From assembly GCF_000429085.1 (NCBI RefSeq), contig NZ_AUBE01000003.1, positions 248,001 through 312,000 on the forward strand: a DNA stretch of 64,000 nucleotides, written 5' to 3'. Both the position numbers and the translations under genes were made by a program. Under the pieces are notes generated by a model. The model worked only from the letters and a program-made list of their open reading frames with translations, searched no databases and had not been told where the DNA came from. This document shows positions 44,138 through 52,577 of this stretch, piece by piece. How positions within the stretch are numbered: the first letter of the stretch is position 1; every line of letters starts with the position of its first letter. The DNA is from Streptomyces flavidovirens DSM 40150 (GTDB lineage: Bacteria; Actinomycetota; Actinomycetes; Streptomycetales; Streptomycetaceae).

Positions 44138-45771
44138 TGAGCGGCTCCCTGTGGATGGACGCGGGCACGGGCGCACGGCGGGACACGCTGCCCGGCGTAC
44201 CGAGACAGCGGCCGGGCTGGGCGGCGGACCCCATCAACGAACTCAGCGACCGGCTCAGCGGGTTGACAGCCGCCGCCGTACACCCCGACGAGATCGCCGC
44301 GATTCTCGAATCCGACGGCATGACGGACGATCACATCCGGCTCACGTACGGTCGCGAAAACTCCTTCGCCCTCGCCGAGGACCTCTTCGCGCGCGTACCC
44401 AGGGCGTATCCGGAACCGGAACCGGAGGCGCCGTCGGGGTCCGGCGGCCGCTGGAGCATCGGGCTCGCCGCATGTCTGCTGCGCGGCCTGGTGTTCGCGC
44501 TGCCGGGACTCGCGTACGTCCTGGCGGCGCCGTTCCTGGCGGGCGCGGCGGAGGACGGGCGCGGCCTGCCCGCGGGGACCGGGGTCCTGCTCGCGGGCAC
44601 GCTCACCGGCTGGGCGTGGAACCAGGCGCTGGCCCACCGCGCGTACACCTGGCTCGGCCGGGGCGACCGCCGGGCCGCGGCCCGCGCCCTGCTCACCGGC
44701 GCTCCGGCGGGCGCCCTGCTGGGCACGGCGGTCGCCGTAGCCGCCGCGGGGCCGCAGGAGGGCGGTGCGGCGTCGTTCGCCACGGCCCAGGCGCTGTACC
44801 AGGGCGCGGCGACGGCGCTGCTGGTGCTCGGCCGCGAGCGCCTGCTGCTGTACGCCCTGACCCCGATGACGGCGGGCGCCGTGCTGACCCTGCTGCATGA
44901 CGTGCCGGGCGCGGGGCGGGTGGCGCTGCTGGCGGCCTCGGGAGTGGCGGTGCTGACGCTGGCGGCCCGCGAGGTGCTGCGGGCGGGGGGCTTCGTGTTC
45001 CCCTCCCGAAGTGGCAGTGCGCGCCTCCGTAACCGTCCGGCCACTTCAGCCCCTCCGCCGCTTGAGGAGCGGCCCGCGCCCGGCGCGGGCCCCCGGCCCT
45101 CCGCCCAGGGGGGCGCCGACGCGCCCGGCGCGCCGGCCGGGACCGCGAGGCGGCCGGGGACGCGGCCCGGTGCCGTCGCCGGGCCGTCGCTTCTGCGGTC
45201 CCTGCCGTACGGCGTCTTCGGGTTCGCGACCGGCGTGCTCGTCCTGCACGCCGTGCTCCACAACGCGCTCGCCGGAGGCGTCTCCGGGGTCGTCGCGGCC
45301 CCCGGCGCCGTCGCGCTCACCCTCAGCATGGGGCCCGCCGAGTGGCTCCTGTACCGGTTCCGGCGCGCGTGCGACGCCGCTCTGCGGGGGAACACCACAC
45401 ACCGCTCGTTCCGGCGCGCGGCCACCGTCAGCCTCGCCCAGTGCCTCAGCGGCTACCTCGCCGTACTGCTCGCCCTCCTCGCCGCGACGACCCTGCTGTG
45501 GCTCGGCGCACCCCTGCCCGACGCGAACCGCGCGACCGGACTGCTGCTCACCGGCGTCATGCTGTGGACAGGACTGCTGCTCCAGGCGTTCGGCGCGGTG
45601 GCCGTCGCGGCGGCCGTCTGCGGCGTCGCCGCGGCCCTCCAGACGGCGGCCCTGTTCACCGGCCCGGCCGTCGCCGGCGCGGCGGAGCTCGCGATCCCCG
45701 GCGTCGCGTCCGCCGTGCTGGCCGCCCTGGTCTGCGTACTGCTCGGTCGCGCGACAGCCCACCGTCATTGA
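44137..45771 (+). CDS. Polytopic membrane protein, candidate PelG-like exporter
   Basis: 544 aa from the ATG overlapping the pelF stop (a GTG at 44134 is also in frame). A soluble N-terminus (about 1-105, INELSDRLSGLTAAAV) precedes about eleven hydrophobic segments. Residues about 300-350 are an Ala/Pro/Gly/Arg-rich loop that splits the membrane part in two; its DNA contains a 28-base piece of the dispersed repeat. Position directly after pelF is that of pelG, a MATE-like polymer exporter, but PelG sequence motifs are not recognised, so the assignment is by context only. Confidence 0.62.
   Translation: MSGSLWMDAGTGARRDTLPGVPRQRPGWAADPINELSDRLSGLTAAAVHPDEIAAILESDGMTDDHIRLTYGRENSFALAEDLFARVPRAYPEPEPEAPSGSGGRWSIGLAACLLRGLVFALPGLAYVLAAPFLAGAAEDGRGLPAGTGVLLAGTLTGWAWNQALAHRAYTWLGRGDRRAAARALLTGAPAGALLGTAVAVAAAGPQEGGAASFATAQALYQGAATALLVLGRERLLLYALTPMTAGAVLTLLHDVPGAGRVALLAASGVAVLTLAAREVLRAGGFVFPSRSGSARLRNRPATSAPPPLEERPAPGAGPRPSAQGGADAPGAPAGTARRPGTRPGAVAGPSLLRSLPYGVFGFATGVLVLHAVLHNALAGGVSGVVAAPGAVALTLSMGPAEWLLYRFRRACDAALRGNTTHRSFRRAATVSLAQCLSGYLAVLLALLAATTLLWLGAPLPDANRATGLLLTGVMLWTGLLLQAFGAVAVAAAVCGVAAALQTAALFTGPAVAGAAELAIPGVASAVLAALVCVLLGRATAHRH
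45045..45072. repeat. Repeat-family fragment inside a coding sequence
   Basis: The 28 bases TTCAGCCCCTCCGCCGC + TTGAGGAGCGG match 26 of 28 positions of 19045-19072 in the foldback element. Here they encode SAPPPLEER in the loop of the membrane protein. Confidence 0.75.
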
Positions 45772-45781
45772 GGATGCCCAC

Positions 45782-46417
45782 GTGAAGAACCTGCTCGTGC
45801 CCTTCTACGAGCACCCCACCGAGCGCCCGGACGCCTGGGAGGCCGTCATCCGGGCGGCCCCCCGCCTGTTCGGTGTCGTACTCAACCCGGACAGCGGCTC
45901 CGGCGCCGCGCCCGACCCCGCCTTCGCCGCCGTGTCGTCGCGCCTGCGCGCGGCGGGCGTACGCGTCCTCGGGTACGCCGACACGGACTACGCGCGCCGC
46001 CCGCACGCCGCCGTGGTCCAGGACCTGCTCCGCCACCGCGACTGGTACGGCGCGGACGGCGCGTTCCTGGACCAGGTGACGGCGGGACCGGATGCGCTGC
46101 CCCACTACCGGCGTCTCGCCGTTGCCGCGCGCGCGGCGGGCGCGGCCACCCTGGTGCTCAACCACGGCGTCCACCCCCACCCCGGTTTCCTCGAACTCGC
46201 CGACGTCCTCGTCACGTTCGAGGGCACCTGGGACACCTACCGCCGTACCGTGGAGACCCCGCCCTGGACAGCGGCGTACGCGCCCGCCCGCTTCTGCCAC
46301 CTCGTGTACGCCGCACCACCAGCGGCCGCGTTCACCGCCGGTATCGGCTGTGCCGTACCGGGCCAGGGGCCGCACCCGTGGGGGACCTTGCCGCACGCCC
46401 TGGAGGCGGCCCGGTGA
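45782..46417 (+). CDS. Spherulin-4-like (GH135-type) hydrolase
   Basis: 211 aa from GTG 45782. No signal peptide is obvious, so it may act in the cytosol or leave by another route. The TIM-barrel-like sequence starts LLVPFYEHPTERPDAW, followed by VVLNPDSGSGAAPDPAF, VLGYADTDYARRP, WYGADGAFLDQVT (acidic residues) and VLVTFEGTWDTYRR (a conserved Glu). This is the spherulin-4 family, which includes Sph3 (GH135), an endo-hydrolase of galactosaminogalactan in Aspergillus. It is part of the pelF run and is translationally coupled to the next gene (GTGA). Confidence 0.8.
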   Translation: MKNLLVPFYEHPTERPDAWEAVIRAAPRLFGVVLNPDSGSGAAPDPAFAAVSSRLRAAGVRVLGYADTDYARRPHAAVVQDLLRHRDWYGADGAFLDQVTAGPDALPHYRRLAVAARAAGAATLVLNHGVHPHPGFLELADVLVTFEGTWDTYRRTVETPPWTAAYAPARFCHLVYAAPPAAAFTAGIGCAVPGQGPHPWGTLPHALEAAR

Positions 46418-47223
46418 GGCGCGGACGCGTACGGCTCCTCCTCCTGCTGCTTCCGCTGCTGCTGCTCGCGGGCTGTACGGGCGGCGGCGATCCCGTACCG
46501 GACGACCGGGAGCCGGAATCCTCGCGCTGGCAGCCGGAACCCGGTCTCGCCTGGCAGTGGCAGCTCAGCGGCAAGCTGGACCCGTCCGTCGACGTACCGG
46601 TGTACGACATCGACGGCTTCGATCACCCCGCCTCCGCCGTCGCCGACCTGCACCGCCGCGGCCGCAAGGTCATCTGCTACCTCTCGACCGGCGCGTGGGA
46701 GGAGTTCAGGCCGGACGCCGGTGAGTTCCCCGCGTCGGTACTGGGCCGGAGCAACGGCTGGAAGGGCGAGCGCTGGCTCGACATCCGCCGTACCGACGTC
46801 CTGGAGCCCCTGATGGGCCGCCGCATGGACCTGTGCCGCGACAAGGGCTTCGACGCGGTCGAGCCCGACAACATGGACGGCTACCGCAACCCCACCGGCT
46901 TCCCCCTGACCGCCGCCCACCAGCTCCGCTACAACCGCCTGATCGCCCGCCTCGCCCACGACCGCGGCCTGGCCGTCGGCCTCAAGAACGACCTCGGCCA
47001 AATCCCGGAACTGGTGAGCGACTTCGACTTCGCGGTCAATGAGCAGTGCGCCCAGTACGACGAGTGCGCGAAGCTCACGCCGTTCGTCCGGGCGGGCAAG
47101 GCGGTCTTCCACGTGGAGTACGACCTGCCGACGCACCGGTTCTGCGCCGAGTCGCGGCGGCTGAGGCTCAGCTCGATGCTGAAGAAGTACGACCTGGGCG
47201 TGTGGCGCGAGCCCTGCGCGTAA
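46414..47223 (+). CDS. GH114 endo-alpha-1,4-polygalactosaminidase-like lipoprotein
   Basis: 269 aa from GTG 46414 overlapping the upstream TGA. A lipoprotein signal (LLLLLLPLLLLAGC, lipid-attached Cys at about residue 23) places it on the outer face of the membrane. The GH114/TM1410 barrel shows KVICYLSTGAWEEFRPD, GFDAVEPDNMDGY (catalytic Asp candidates) and GLKNDLGQIPELVSDFDFAVNEQC. The fungal member Ega3 cleaves deacetylated galactosamine stretches. With the GH135-type protein it gives this locus two distinct hydrolases for GalN/GalNAc polymers. It is the last gene of the run, converging with cobS. Confidence 0.88.
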   Translation: MRRGRVRLLLLLLPLLLLAGCTGGGDPVPDDREPESSRWQPEPGLAWQWQLSGKLDPSVDVPVYDIDGFDHPASAVADLHRRGRKVICYLSTGAWEEFRPDAGEFPASVLGRSNGWKGERWLDIRRTDVLEPLMGRRMDLCRDKGFDAVEPDNMDGYRNPTGFPLTAAHQLRYNRLIARLAHDRGLAVGLKNDLGQIPELVSDFDFAVNEQCAQYDECAKLTPFVRAGKAVFHVEYDLPTHRFCAESRRLRLSSMLKKYDLGVWREPCA

Positions 47224-47232
47224 CCGCCCGCG

Positions 47233-48015
47233 TCACCCCAGCACCAGAACCACCAGCGCGGCCGTCGCCGCGGTCTCCGCCACGCCGCCGAAGACGTCAC
47301 CCGTGACCCCTCCGAAGCGACGCACGCAGTGGCGCAGCAGCACCTGCGCGGCGCCGAGCGCGGCCAGTACGGCGGCGGCGTGCCGCAGGGCGTCGTACGG
47401 GCCGAGGAGTGCGCCCGCGCCGCCCGCGCCGACGGCGGCCACCAGGCCCGCGACGGCGAACGCCGCCCCTGCCGGTACCGTCCCGGCGACCGCCGCGCCG
47501 AGCCCGTCGGGGCGCGCCGGCGGAACGCCCGTGCGCGAAGCGAGGGTCAGGGCGAGGCGGGCGGCGACGGCCGACACGGCGGCGCCGGCCGCGCCGTGCG
47601 CCCAGCCGGCGGCGTACAGCTCGCGGAGGGCGGCGACCTGGGCGAGCAGCACGAACAGCAGGGTGATGACACCGAACGGGCCGATGTCCGACTGCTTCAT
47701 GATGCGCAGCGCCTCTTCAGCCGGTTTGCCGCTGCCCAGCCCGTCGGCGGTGTCGGCGAGACCGTCGAGGTGCAGGCCGCGCGTGAGGGCGGCGGGTACG
47801 GCGGCGCTCGCCACGGCGGCGAGCAGCGGCCCCGACCCCAGCAGCAGGAGTACGCCGCCGGCGGCCGCCGCGCACAGGCCCACCGCGAGCCCGGCGAGGG
47901 GAGCGCACAGCATCCCGGCGCGGGCCGCCTCGCGGTCCCACCGCGTCACGCGCACGGGAAACACGGTGAGGGTGCCGAAGGCGAAACGTATGCCGTCGCT
48001 GAGGAGAGAGGTCAC
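47233..48015 (-). CDS. cobS: Adenosylcobinamide-GDP ribazoletransferase
   Basis: 260 aa from GTG 48015; the frame is open to 48075. A polytopic membrane enzyme joining adenosylcobinamide-GDP and alpha-ribazole, the last assembly step of cobalamin. Family features: FAFGTLTVFPVRV near the start, the LTRGLHLDGLADTADGLGSGKPAEEALRIMKQSDIGPFG signature (in blocks, about 80-120), and GGVTGDVFGGVAE at the C-terminus. Five to seven hydrophobic segments. cobT and the CobU fusion are on the same strand 3.4 and 4.9 kb away, separated by membrane-protein genes. Confidence 0.95.
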   Translation of the reverse strand: MTSLLSDGIRFAFGTLTVFPVRVTRWDREAARAGMLCAPLAGLAVGLCAAAAGGVLLLLGSGPLLAAVASAAVPAALTRGLHLDGLADTADGLGSGKPAEEALRIMKQSDIGPFGVITLLFVLLAQVAALRELYAAGWAHGAAGAAVSAVAARLALTLASRTGVPPARPDGLGAAVAGTVPAGAAFAVAGLVAAVGAGGAGALLGPYDALRHAAAVLAALGAAQVLLRHCVRRFGGVTGDVFGGVAETAATAALVVLVLG

Positions 48016-48092
48016 GGCGCGCACGCTAGTCGCCCAAGACGGCCGGTAAGTTGCGCATAGCGCGCAAAAGTACACGGAGGGGACCGAGTGGC

Positions 48093-48851
48093 ATGGGTCA
48101 CTGGTGGTATCGCAACATCGTCGAGCCGGGAAAGCTCCCGCTGTTGCTGGCGCTGCTCTCCTTCGTTCTCTCGTTCCTGGTCACCCGCACCATCACCCGG
48201 CTGATCCGCGCTGGCCGCGGCCCCTTCAGGAACGTCTCGCCCGGCGGTCTGCACATCCACCACGTGGTCCCCGGCGTGATCCTCATGACGATCGGCGGCT
48301 TCGGGGCGGTGGCCAGCGGTGGGCACGGGGTCAGCTCCGCGATCTGCGCGGTGATCTTCGGGATCGGTGCGGGTCTTGTCCTCGACGAGTTCGCGCTGAT
48401 CCTCCATCTCGACGACGTCTACTGGAGCGAACAGGGCCGGCAGAGCGTGGAGATCGTGGTCGTGACCGCGGCCCTGGCCGGACTGGTCCTCAGCGGGTCC
48501 GCCCCCTTCGGGGTCGACGAACTGACGCCCGAGGAAGCACAGAGCCGCGGACTGCTCATCCTCAATGTCTCCTTCAACTTCTTCCTGGCGCTGGTCGCGC
48601 TCAGCAAGGGCAAGGTCCTCACCGCACTCTTCGGCACGGTCGTGCCCCTGGTCGCGCTCGTCGGCGCGATCCGGCTCGCCAGGCCGGGCTCGCCCTGGGC
48701 CAAGCACTTCTACCGCCGGCGCCCGAGGGCCCGCGCCCGGGCGGCGCTGCGCCGCCGGCGCCACGACCGCCGCTGGTCGGGGCTCAGCCGCAGGTTTCAG
48801 GACCTGATCGGCGGGGCCCCCGACCGGACGCCGACGCGCGACGAGAAGTGA
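48093..48851 (+). CDS. Integral membrane protein with HIHH and DEFALILHLDDVYW motifs
   Basis: 252 aa from ATG 48093; GGAGGGG lies 13-20 bases upstream. About five hydrophobic segments span residues 12-200, followed by a very basic C-terminal tail (RRRPRARARAALRRRR). Two charged clusters look conserved and functional: GGLHIHHVVPGVIL (about 50-63) and LDEFALILHLDDVYW (about 95-109); clustered His and Asp within the membrane suggest metal binding or hydrolase activity. No named family is recognised. Its last 55 bases overlap the 3' end of the rhomboid-like gene on the other strand. Confidence 0.75.
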   Translation: MGHWWYRNIVEPGKLPLLLALLSFVLSFLVTRTITRLIRAGRGPFRNVSPGGLHIHHVVPGVILMTIGGFGAVASGGHGVSSAICAVIFGIGAGLVLDEFALILHLDDVYWSEQGRQSVEIVVVTAALAGLVLSGSAPFGVDELTPEEAQSRGLLILNVSFNFFLALVALSKGKVLTALFGTVVPLVALVGAIRLARPGSPWAKHFYRRRPRARARAALRRRRHDRRWSGLSRRFQDLIGGAPDRTPTRDEK

Positions 48852-49516
48852 GCGAGTGCGCACAGCACCAGCACCGCGGCGATCGCCGCCAGGTGCTCCT
48901 TGCCCGCGAGGTTGGTCTTGACGCACACCTCGGCCACCATCGCCACGATCACCACAACCGCCGTCCAGTACGCGCCGTACCGCCGGCACACATAGACGGC
49001 GAGGCCGACGACCGCCGCCGAGGGGCCCGTGTCGACGACCTGCGCGTCGGACGCGGGCAGCCCGAGCGGGCTGTCGGGGCCCAGCGCGATGCCGACGCGC
49101 GCGTACAGCGTCCCGGCGAGCGTCGCGACGTACGCGATCGCCAGCGTGCGCAGCCGCCCGACGCAGATCTCGGCGATGCCGAACACCAGCAGGACCTGCG
49201 CGAGCGCGCCCCACACCGGCAGGTCGAGCGCGGGCACGAACAGCGACAGCGGGGTCCGCAGCAGCGCGGACCACAGCGGGTCCTCGGCGCGCACGAAGCC
49301 GATGTCCTGGACCGGGCCGTAACCCCAGGGCTGGTTCTGTACGGCGTGCAGGAGCGCCGTGAGGCAGACCGCCACGAGCGTCAGCGGAAGCGCCCGCCAC
49401 CGCTGGGTGACGAGCGCGGTCCGTACGTCGGCGTACAGCCGGCCCCACTCGCGGCGCGCGAACGTGCGCACCGCCGCCGACGCCGTCCGCGTCGTCACCG
49501 CCACCGGCACCGTCAC
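48797..49516 (-). CDS. Rhomboid-like intramembrane protein
   Basis: 239 aa; GTG 49516 overlaps the upstream TGA (GTGA), fixing the start. Six hydrophobic segments. The rhomboid Ser motif is visible as DTGPSAAVVGLAVYV (GxS type, about residues 140-154) and the His motif as GKEHLAAIAAVL (about 193-204), so a catalytic dyad may be intact. Actinobacterial rhomboid-like proteins of this kind commonly sit beside DUF2156 lysyltransferase-like genes, as here. Substrate unknown. Its 3' end overlaps the HIHH membrane gene by 55 bases on the opposite strand. Confidence 0.75.
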   Translation of the reverse strand: MTVPVAVTTRTASAAVRTFARREWGRLYADVRTALVTQRWRALPLTLVAVCLTALLHAVQNQPWGYGPVQDIGFVRAEDPLWSALLRTPLSLFVPALDLPVWGALAQVLLVFGIAEICVGRLRTLAIAYVATLAGTLYARVGIALGPDSPLGLPASDAQVVDTGPSAAVVGLAVYVCRRYGAYWTAVVVIVAMVAEVCVKTNLAGKEHLAAIAAVLVLCALAHFSSRVGVRSGAPPIRS

Positions 49517-51309
49517 CGTCTCGTCTCCAGGTGCTGGCGGTGCATCCACCCGGGCAGACCGGGCGCTTCGAGGAAACCCTCGGCGCGGGCCGACGCGAGG
49601 CCGATGCGCAGCAGGTCGGAACTCTTTTCGAAGAGCATGAATCGGGGCTCCCAGATCGGCCGGTACTTGGCGTTGGCGCGGTACAGCGACTCGATCTGCC
49701 ACCAGCGCGAGAAGAAGCTGAGCAGTGAACGCCACATCCTCAGTACCGGCCCCGCGCCGAGCTTCGAGCCACGTTCGAAGACCGACCTGAACATCGCGAA
49801 GTTCAGTGAGACCTGCGTGATCCCGATCTCTTCGGCGGACTGGAGCAGTTCGATGACCATGAACTCCATCAGGCCGTTCTCGCAGTCGCGGTCGCGCCGC
49901 ATCAGGTCGAGGGAGAGCCCGTGCGGCCCCCACGGCACGAAGCTCAGTACGGCCCTCAGCTCCCCTTCCCCGTCGGTGCATTCGAGCATCACGCACTGCC
50001 CGTCCGCCGGGTCACCGAGCCGCCCGAGCGCCATCGAGAAGCCGCGCTCGGTCTCCCCGTCGCGCCAGTCGTCGGCCTTGCGCAGCAGCTCGGCCATCTC
50101 GTCGTCGGGGATGTCCTCGTGGCGGCGGATACGGACCGTGTAGCCGGCCCGCTTCACCCGGTTGTAGGCCTGGCGCACGGTGCGCATCGCGCGCCCCTCC
50201 AGCGTGAACTCGTCGATCTCGACGATCGCCTCGTCACCCAGCTCCAGCGCGTCCAGGCCGTGCCGGGCGTAGACCGTGCCGCCCTCCTCGCTCGCGCCCA
50301 TCACGGCGGGGATCCAGCCGTGCTCGCGCGCCTCGGCCAGCCACGGCTCGATCGCGCCGGGCCAGGCCTCCGGGTCACCGATCGGATCACCGGACGCGAG
50401 CGATACGCCGCCGACGACCCGGTAGGTGACGGCGGCCTTGCCGGTGGGCGACCAGACGGCGCTCTTGTCGCGGCGCAGCGCGAAGTAGCCGAGGGAGTCG
50501 CGCTCGCCGAACTTGCCGAGGAGGGCCCGCAGTCCGGCCTCGTCCTCCTCGGTGATCGGGTCGACGGTCCGGCGCGAGCGGAAGGCGGCGTACAGCACGG
50601 CGAGGAGCAGCAGCGTGCTCATGACGTTGATGGTGACGTTGACCCAGCCCGGTGCGGCGATGCCCTGGAAGCGGGCGTCGTCGGGCGCCAGCGACACCAG
50701 CCGCATCACGCCGTAGTGCCAGCGGTCCAGGAACGAGGCCCGGTTGTCGTCGGGCGCGGTGTTGCTGACCGTGACGAGGAGGGCGGCGATCAGCGAGGTG
50801 ACCAGCAGCCCGCCGACGGCCACGACAGCGGCCAGGGCGGGATTGGAGCGGTCACCCTTGGCGTAGAACTCGCACCGGCCGAGCAGCAGGGACAGGACGA
50901 AGGCGGCGGTCAGGGCCAGGGAGACCCAGTTCTGCCAGTACTGCCGTACCTCGGGGAAGAGCATCGCGAGGGCGAAGAGGAGGAGGAAGAGCCCGCCGAG
51001 TACGAAGTTGAGGATCCAGGCGGCGCGCTTGCGGCGGCGCATGGTGATCGCCAGGAAGAGCGTGAAGACTCCGGAGGCGAAGCCCGCCGTCAGCAGGTAG
51101 GGGGTGAAGAAGTCGTCGGTGTTGTGGCGCCGCAGATCCTGGCCGAGCGAAACCCACACGGCGCTCAGGAAGTTGATGAACGTGACGATGCGCAGATACC
51201 AGACCGCGAATGCCGCGCTGCGGCGCGAGCGGGGGGTGCTGCGGCGGTTGGTCGGGCTCGTCAGGCTCGTTCGGTTCGTTCCTTCGGTGGCCAAGCGGAC
51301 TTCTCCCAT
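49513..51309 (-). CDS. Phosphatidylglycerol lysyltransferase-domain (DUF2156, MprF-C-like) protein
   Basis: 598 aa from ATG 51309; a TTG 15 bases inside, behind GGAGAAG, is an alternative start (LATEGTNRTS). Six to seven helices in the first ~260 residues (FAVWYLRIVTFINFLSAVWVS) are followed by the DUF2156 acyltransferase domain (about 270-590) with LGDEAIVEIDEFTLEGRAMRTVRQAYNRVKRAGY, a typical MprF C-terminal stretch, and VSLNFAMFRSVFERGSKLGAG. Such proteins attach amino acids from aminoacyl-tRNA to phosphatidylglycerol, lowering surface charge. The N-terminal flippase part is shorter than in MprF. It is coupled to the rhomboid-like gene. Confidence 0.88.
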   Translation of the reverse strand: MGEVRLATEGTNRTSLTSPTNRRSTPRSRRSAAFAVWYLRIVTFINFLSAVWVSLGQDLRRHNTDDFFTPYLLTAGFASGVFTLFLAITMRRRKRAAWILNFVLGGLFLLLFALAMLFPEVRQYWQNWVSLALTAAFVLSLLLGRCEFYAKGDRSNPALAAVVAVGGLLVTSLIAALLVTVSNTAPDDNRASFLDRWHYGVMRLVSLAPDDARFQGIAAPGWVNVTINVMSTLLLLAVLYAAFRSRRTVDPITEEDEAGLRALLGKFGERDSLGYFALRRDKSAVWSPTGKAAVTYRVVGGVSLASGDPIGDPEAWPGAIEPWLAEAREHGWIPAVMGASEEGGTVYARHGLDALELGDEAIVEIDEFTLEGRAMRTVRQAYNRVKRAGYTVRIRRHEDIPDDEMAELLRKADDWRDGETERGFSMALGRLGDPADGQCVMLECTDGEGELRAVLSFVPWGPHGLSLDLMRRDRDCENGLMEFMVIELLQSAEEIGITQVSLNFAMFRSVFERGSKLGAGPVLRMWRSLLSFFSRWWQIESLYRANAKYRPIWEPRFMLFEKSSDLLRIGLASARAEGFLEAPGLPGWMHRQHLETRR

Positions 51310-51384
51310 GAAACGCGATGATATGGGGCATCGCGGTGCGGGAGGTGCGCGTGTGCGGCCGGTGGTCGCCGGCCGCCCACGCGG

Positions 51385-52521
51385 TCAGTCCGTCGCGTTT
51401 CCGGTCTCGACGACCGCCTTCTCGTCGTCGCCCCCGTCCGCGTCCGTCTTCCCGCCCTCGCCCTCGTTCTCGTCCGACGCCCGTTCGGGCAGCTCCGCCG
51501 CGAGGGCGGCGGCAGCCTGTACGAGGGGGAGTGCGAGCAGTGCCCCAGTTCCTTCCCCCACAGTGACGCCCTGATCGAGCAGAGGGTTGAGCGCCATCCG
51601 GTCCAGCGCCTTCGCCTGGCCCGGCTCACCGCTCACCTGGCCCGCGAGCCACCAGTCCGGCGCCCGGAAAGCGGCGCGCTGGCCCACCAGGGCGCACGCG
51701 GCGGACACGACACCGTCGAGGATCACCGGCGTATGCCGCACAGCGCACTGGAGGAGGAAACCGGTCGCGGCCGCGAGGTCGGCGCCGCCGACGGTCGCCA
51801 GCAGGTCAAGCTGGTCACCGAGTACGGGCCGCGCCCGGCGCAGCGCGTCGCGGATGGCGGCGCACTTGCGCATCCACGCCAGGTCGTCGATGCGGGCGCC
51901 GCCGCGGCCGGTGACCACGGAGGCGTCCGTGCCGCACAGGGCGGCGATCAGGGTGGCGGCGGCGGTGGTGCCGCCGACGCTCAGATCGCCGAGTACGACC
52001 ACATCGGTCCCCGAGTCGGCCTCTTCGTCCGCGACCGCCATCCCAAGCCGGACGGCCTGCTCGGCCTCTTCCCGCGTGAGGGCGTCCTCGATGTCGATAC
52101 GTCCGGAACCGCGGCGCACGCGATGACGCACGACGTCCTCGGGAAGCAGCTCCGGATCGCAGTCCAGCCCCGCGTCGACAATCCGTACGGACGCGCCCAT
52201 GCGGCGGGCCAGCACGGCGACGGGGCTCTCGCCGTCCAGCACGGAGCGCACGAGCCGGTGGGCGCCACCGGCGGGCCGGGCGGAGACGCCCAGCTCGGCC
52301 ACGCCGTGATCACCGGCGAAGAGAACGACACGGGGCCGCTCGATGGGCTTGACCCGTACGGACGCCTGCGCCGCCGACAGCCACTCACCCAGCTCGTCGA
52401 GCCGGCCGAGTGCGCCGGGCGGCACGATCAGCCGCTCCCGGCGCTCTTCGGCATCGCGCCGGACGCCGCCGTCGGGGCGTTCGATCAGGTCGGAGAAGTC
52501 GTCGAGGTTAAGCGAGCTCAT
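51385..52521 (-). CDS. cobT: Nicotinate-nucleotide-dimethylbenzimidazole phosphoribosyltransferase
   Basis: 378 aa; ATG 52521. It makes alpha-ribazole phosphate for the lower ligand of cobalamin. Motifs: RLIVPPGALGRLDELGEWL near the N-terminus, VVLFAGDHGVAELGVSA, VVVLGDLSVGGTTAAATL, and the catalytic Glu in LLDQGVTVGEGTGALLAL (about 325). The C-terminal ~35 residues are an acidic Asp/Glu/Gly tail not usual in enterobacterial CobT. It belongs with cobS (47233) and the CobU fusion (52883). The foldback element lies in its upstream space. Confidence 0.95.
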   Translation of the reverse strand: MSSLNLDDFSDLIERPDGGVRRDAEERRERLIVPPGALGRLDELGEWLSAAQASVRVKPIERPRVVLFAGDHGVAELGVSARPAGGAHRLVRSVLDGESPVAVLARRMGASVRIVDAGLDCDPELLPEDVVRHRVRRGSGRIDIEDALTREEAEQAVRLGMAVADEEADSGTDVVVLGDLSVGGTTAAATLIAALCGTDASVVTGRGGARIDDLAWMRKCAAIRDALRRARPVLGDQLDLLATVGGADLAAATGFLLQCAVRHTPVILDGVVSAACALVGQRAAFRAPDWWLAGQVSGEPGQAKALDRMALNPLLDQGVTVGEGTGALLALPLVQAAAALAAELPERASDENEGEGGKTDADGGDDEKAVVETGNATD

Positions 52522-52577
52522 TCGCCGAACAGTACCGGCACGCGAGCTGACGCCTCGTCAGGGGTGCGGGGGCCTCG

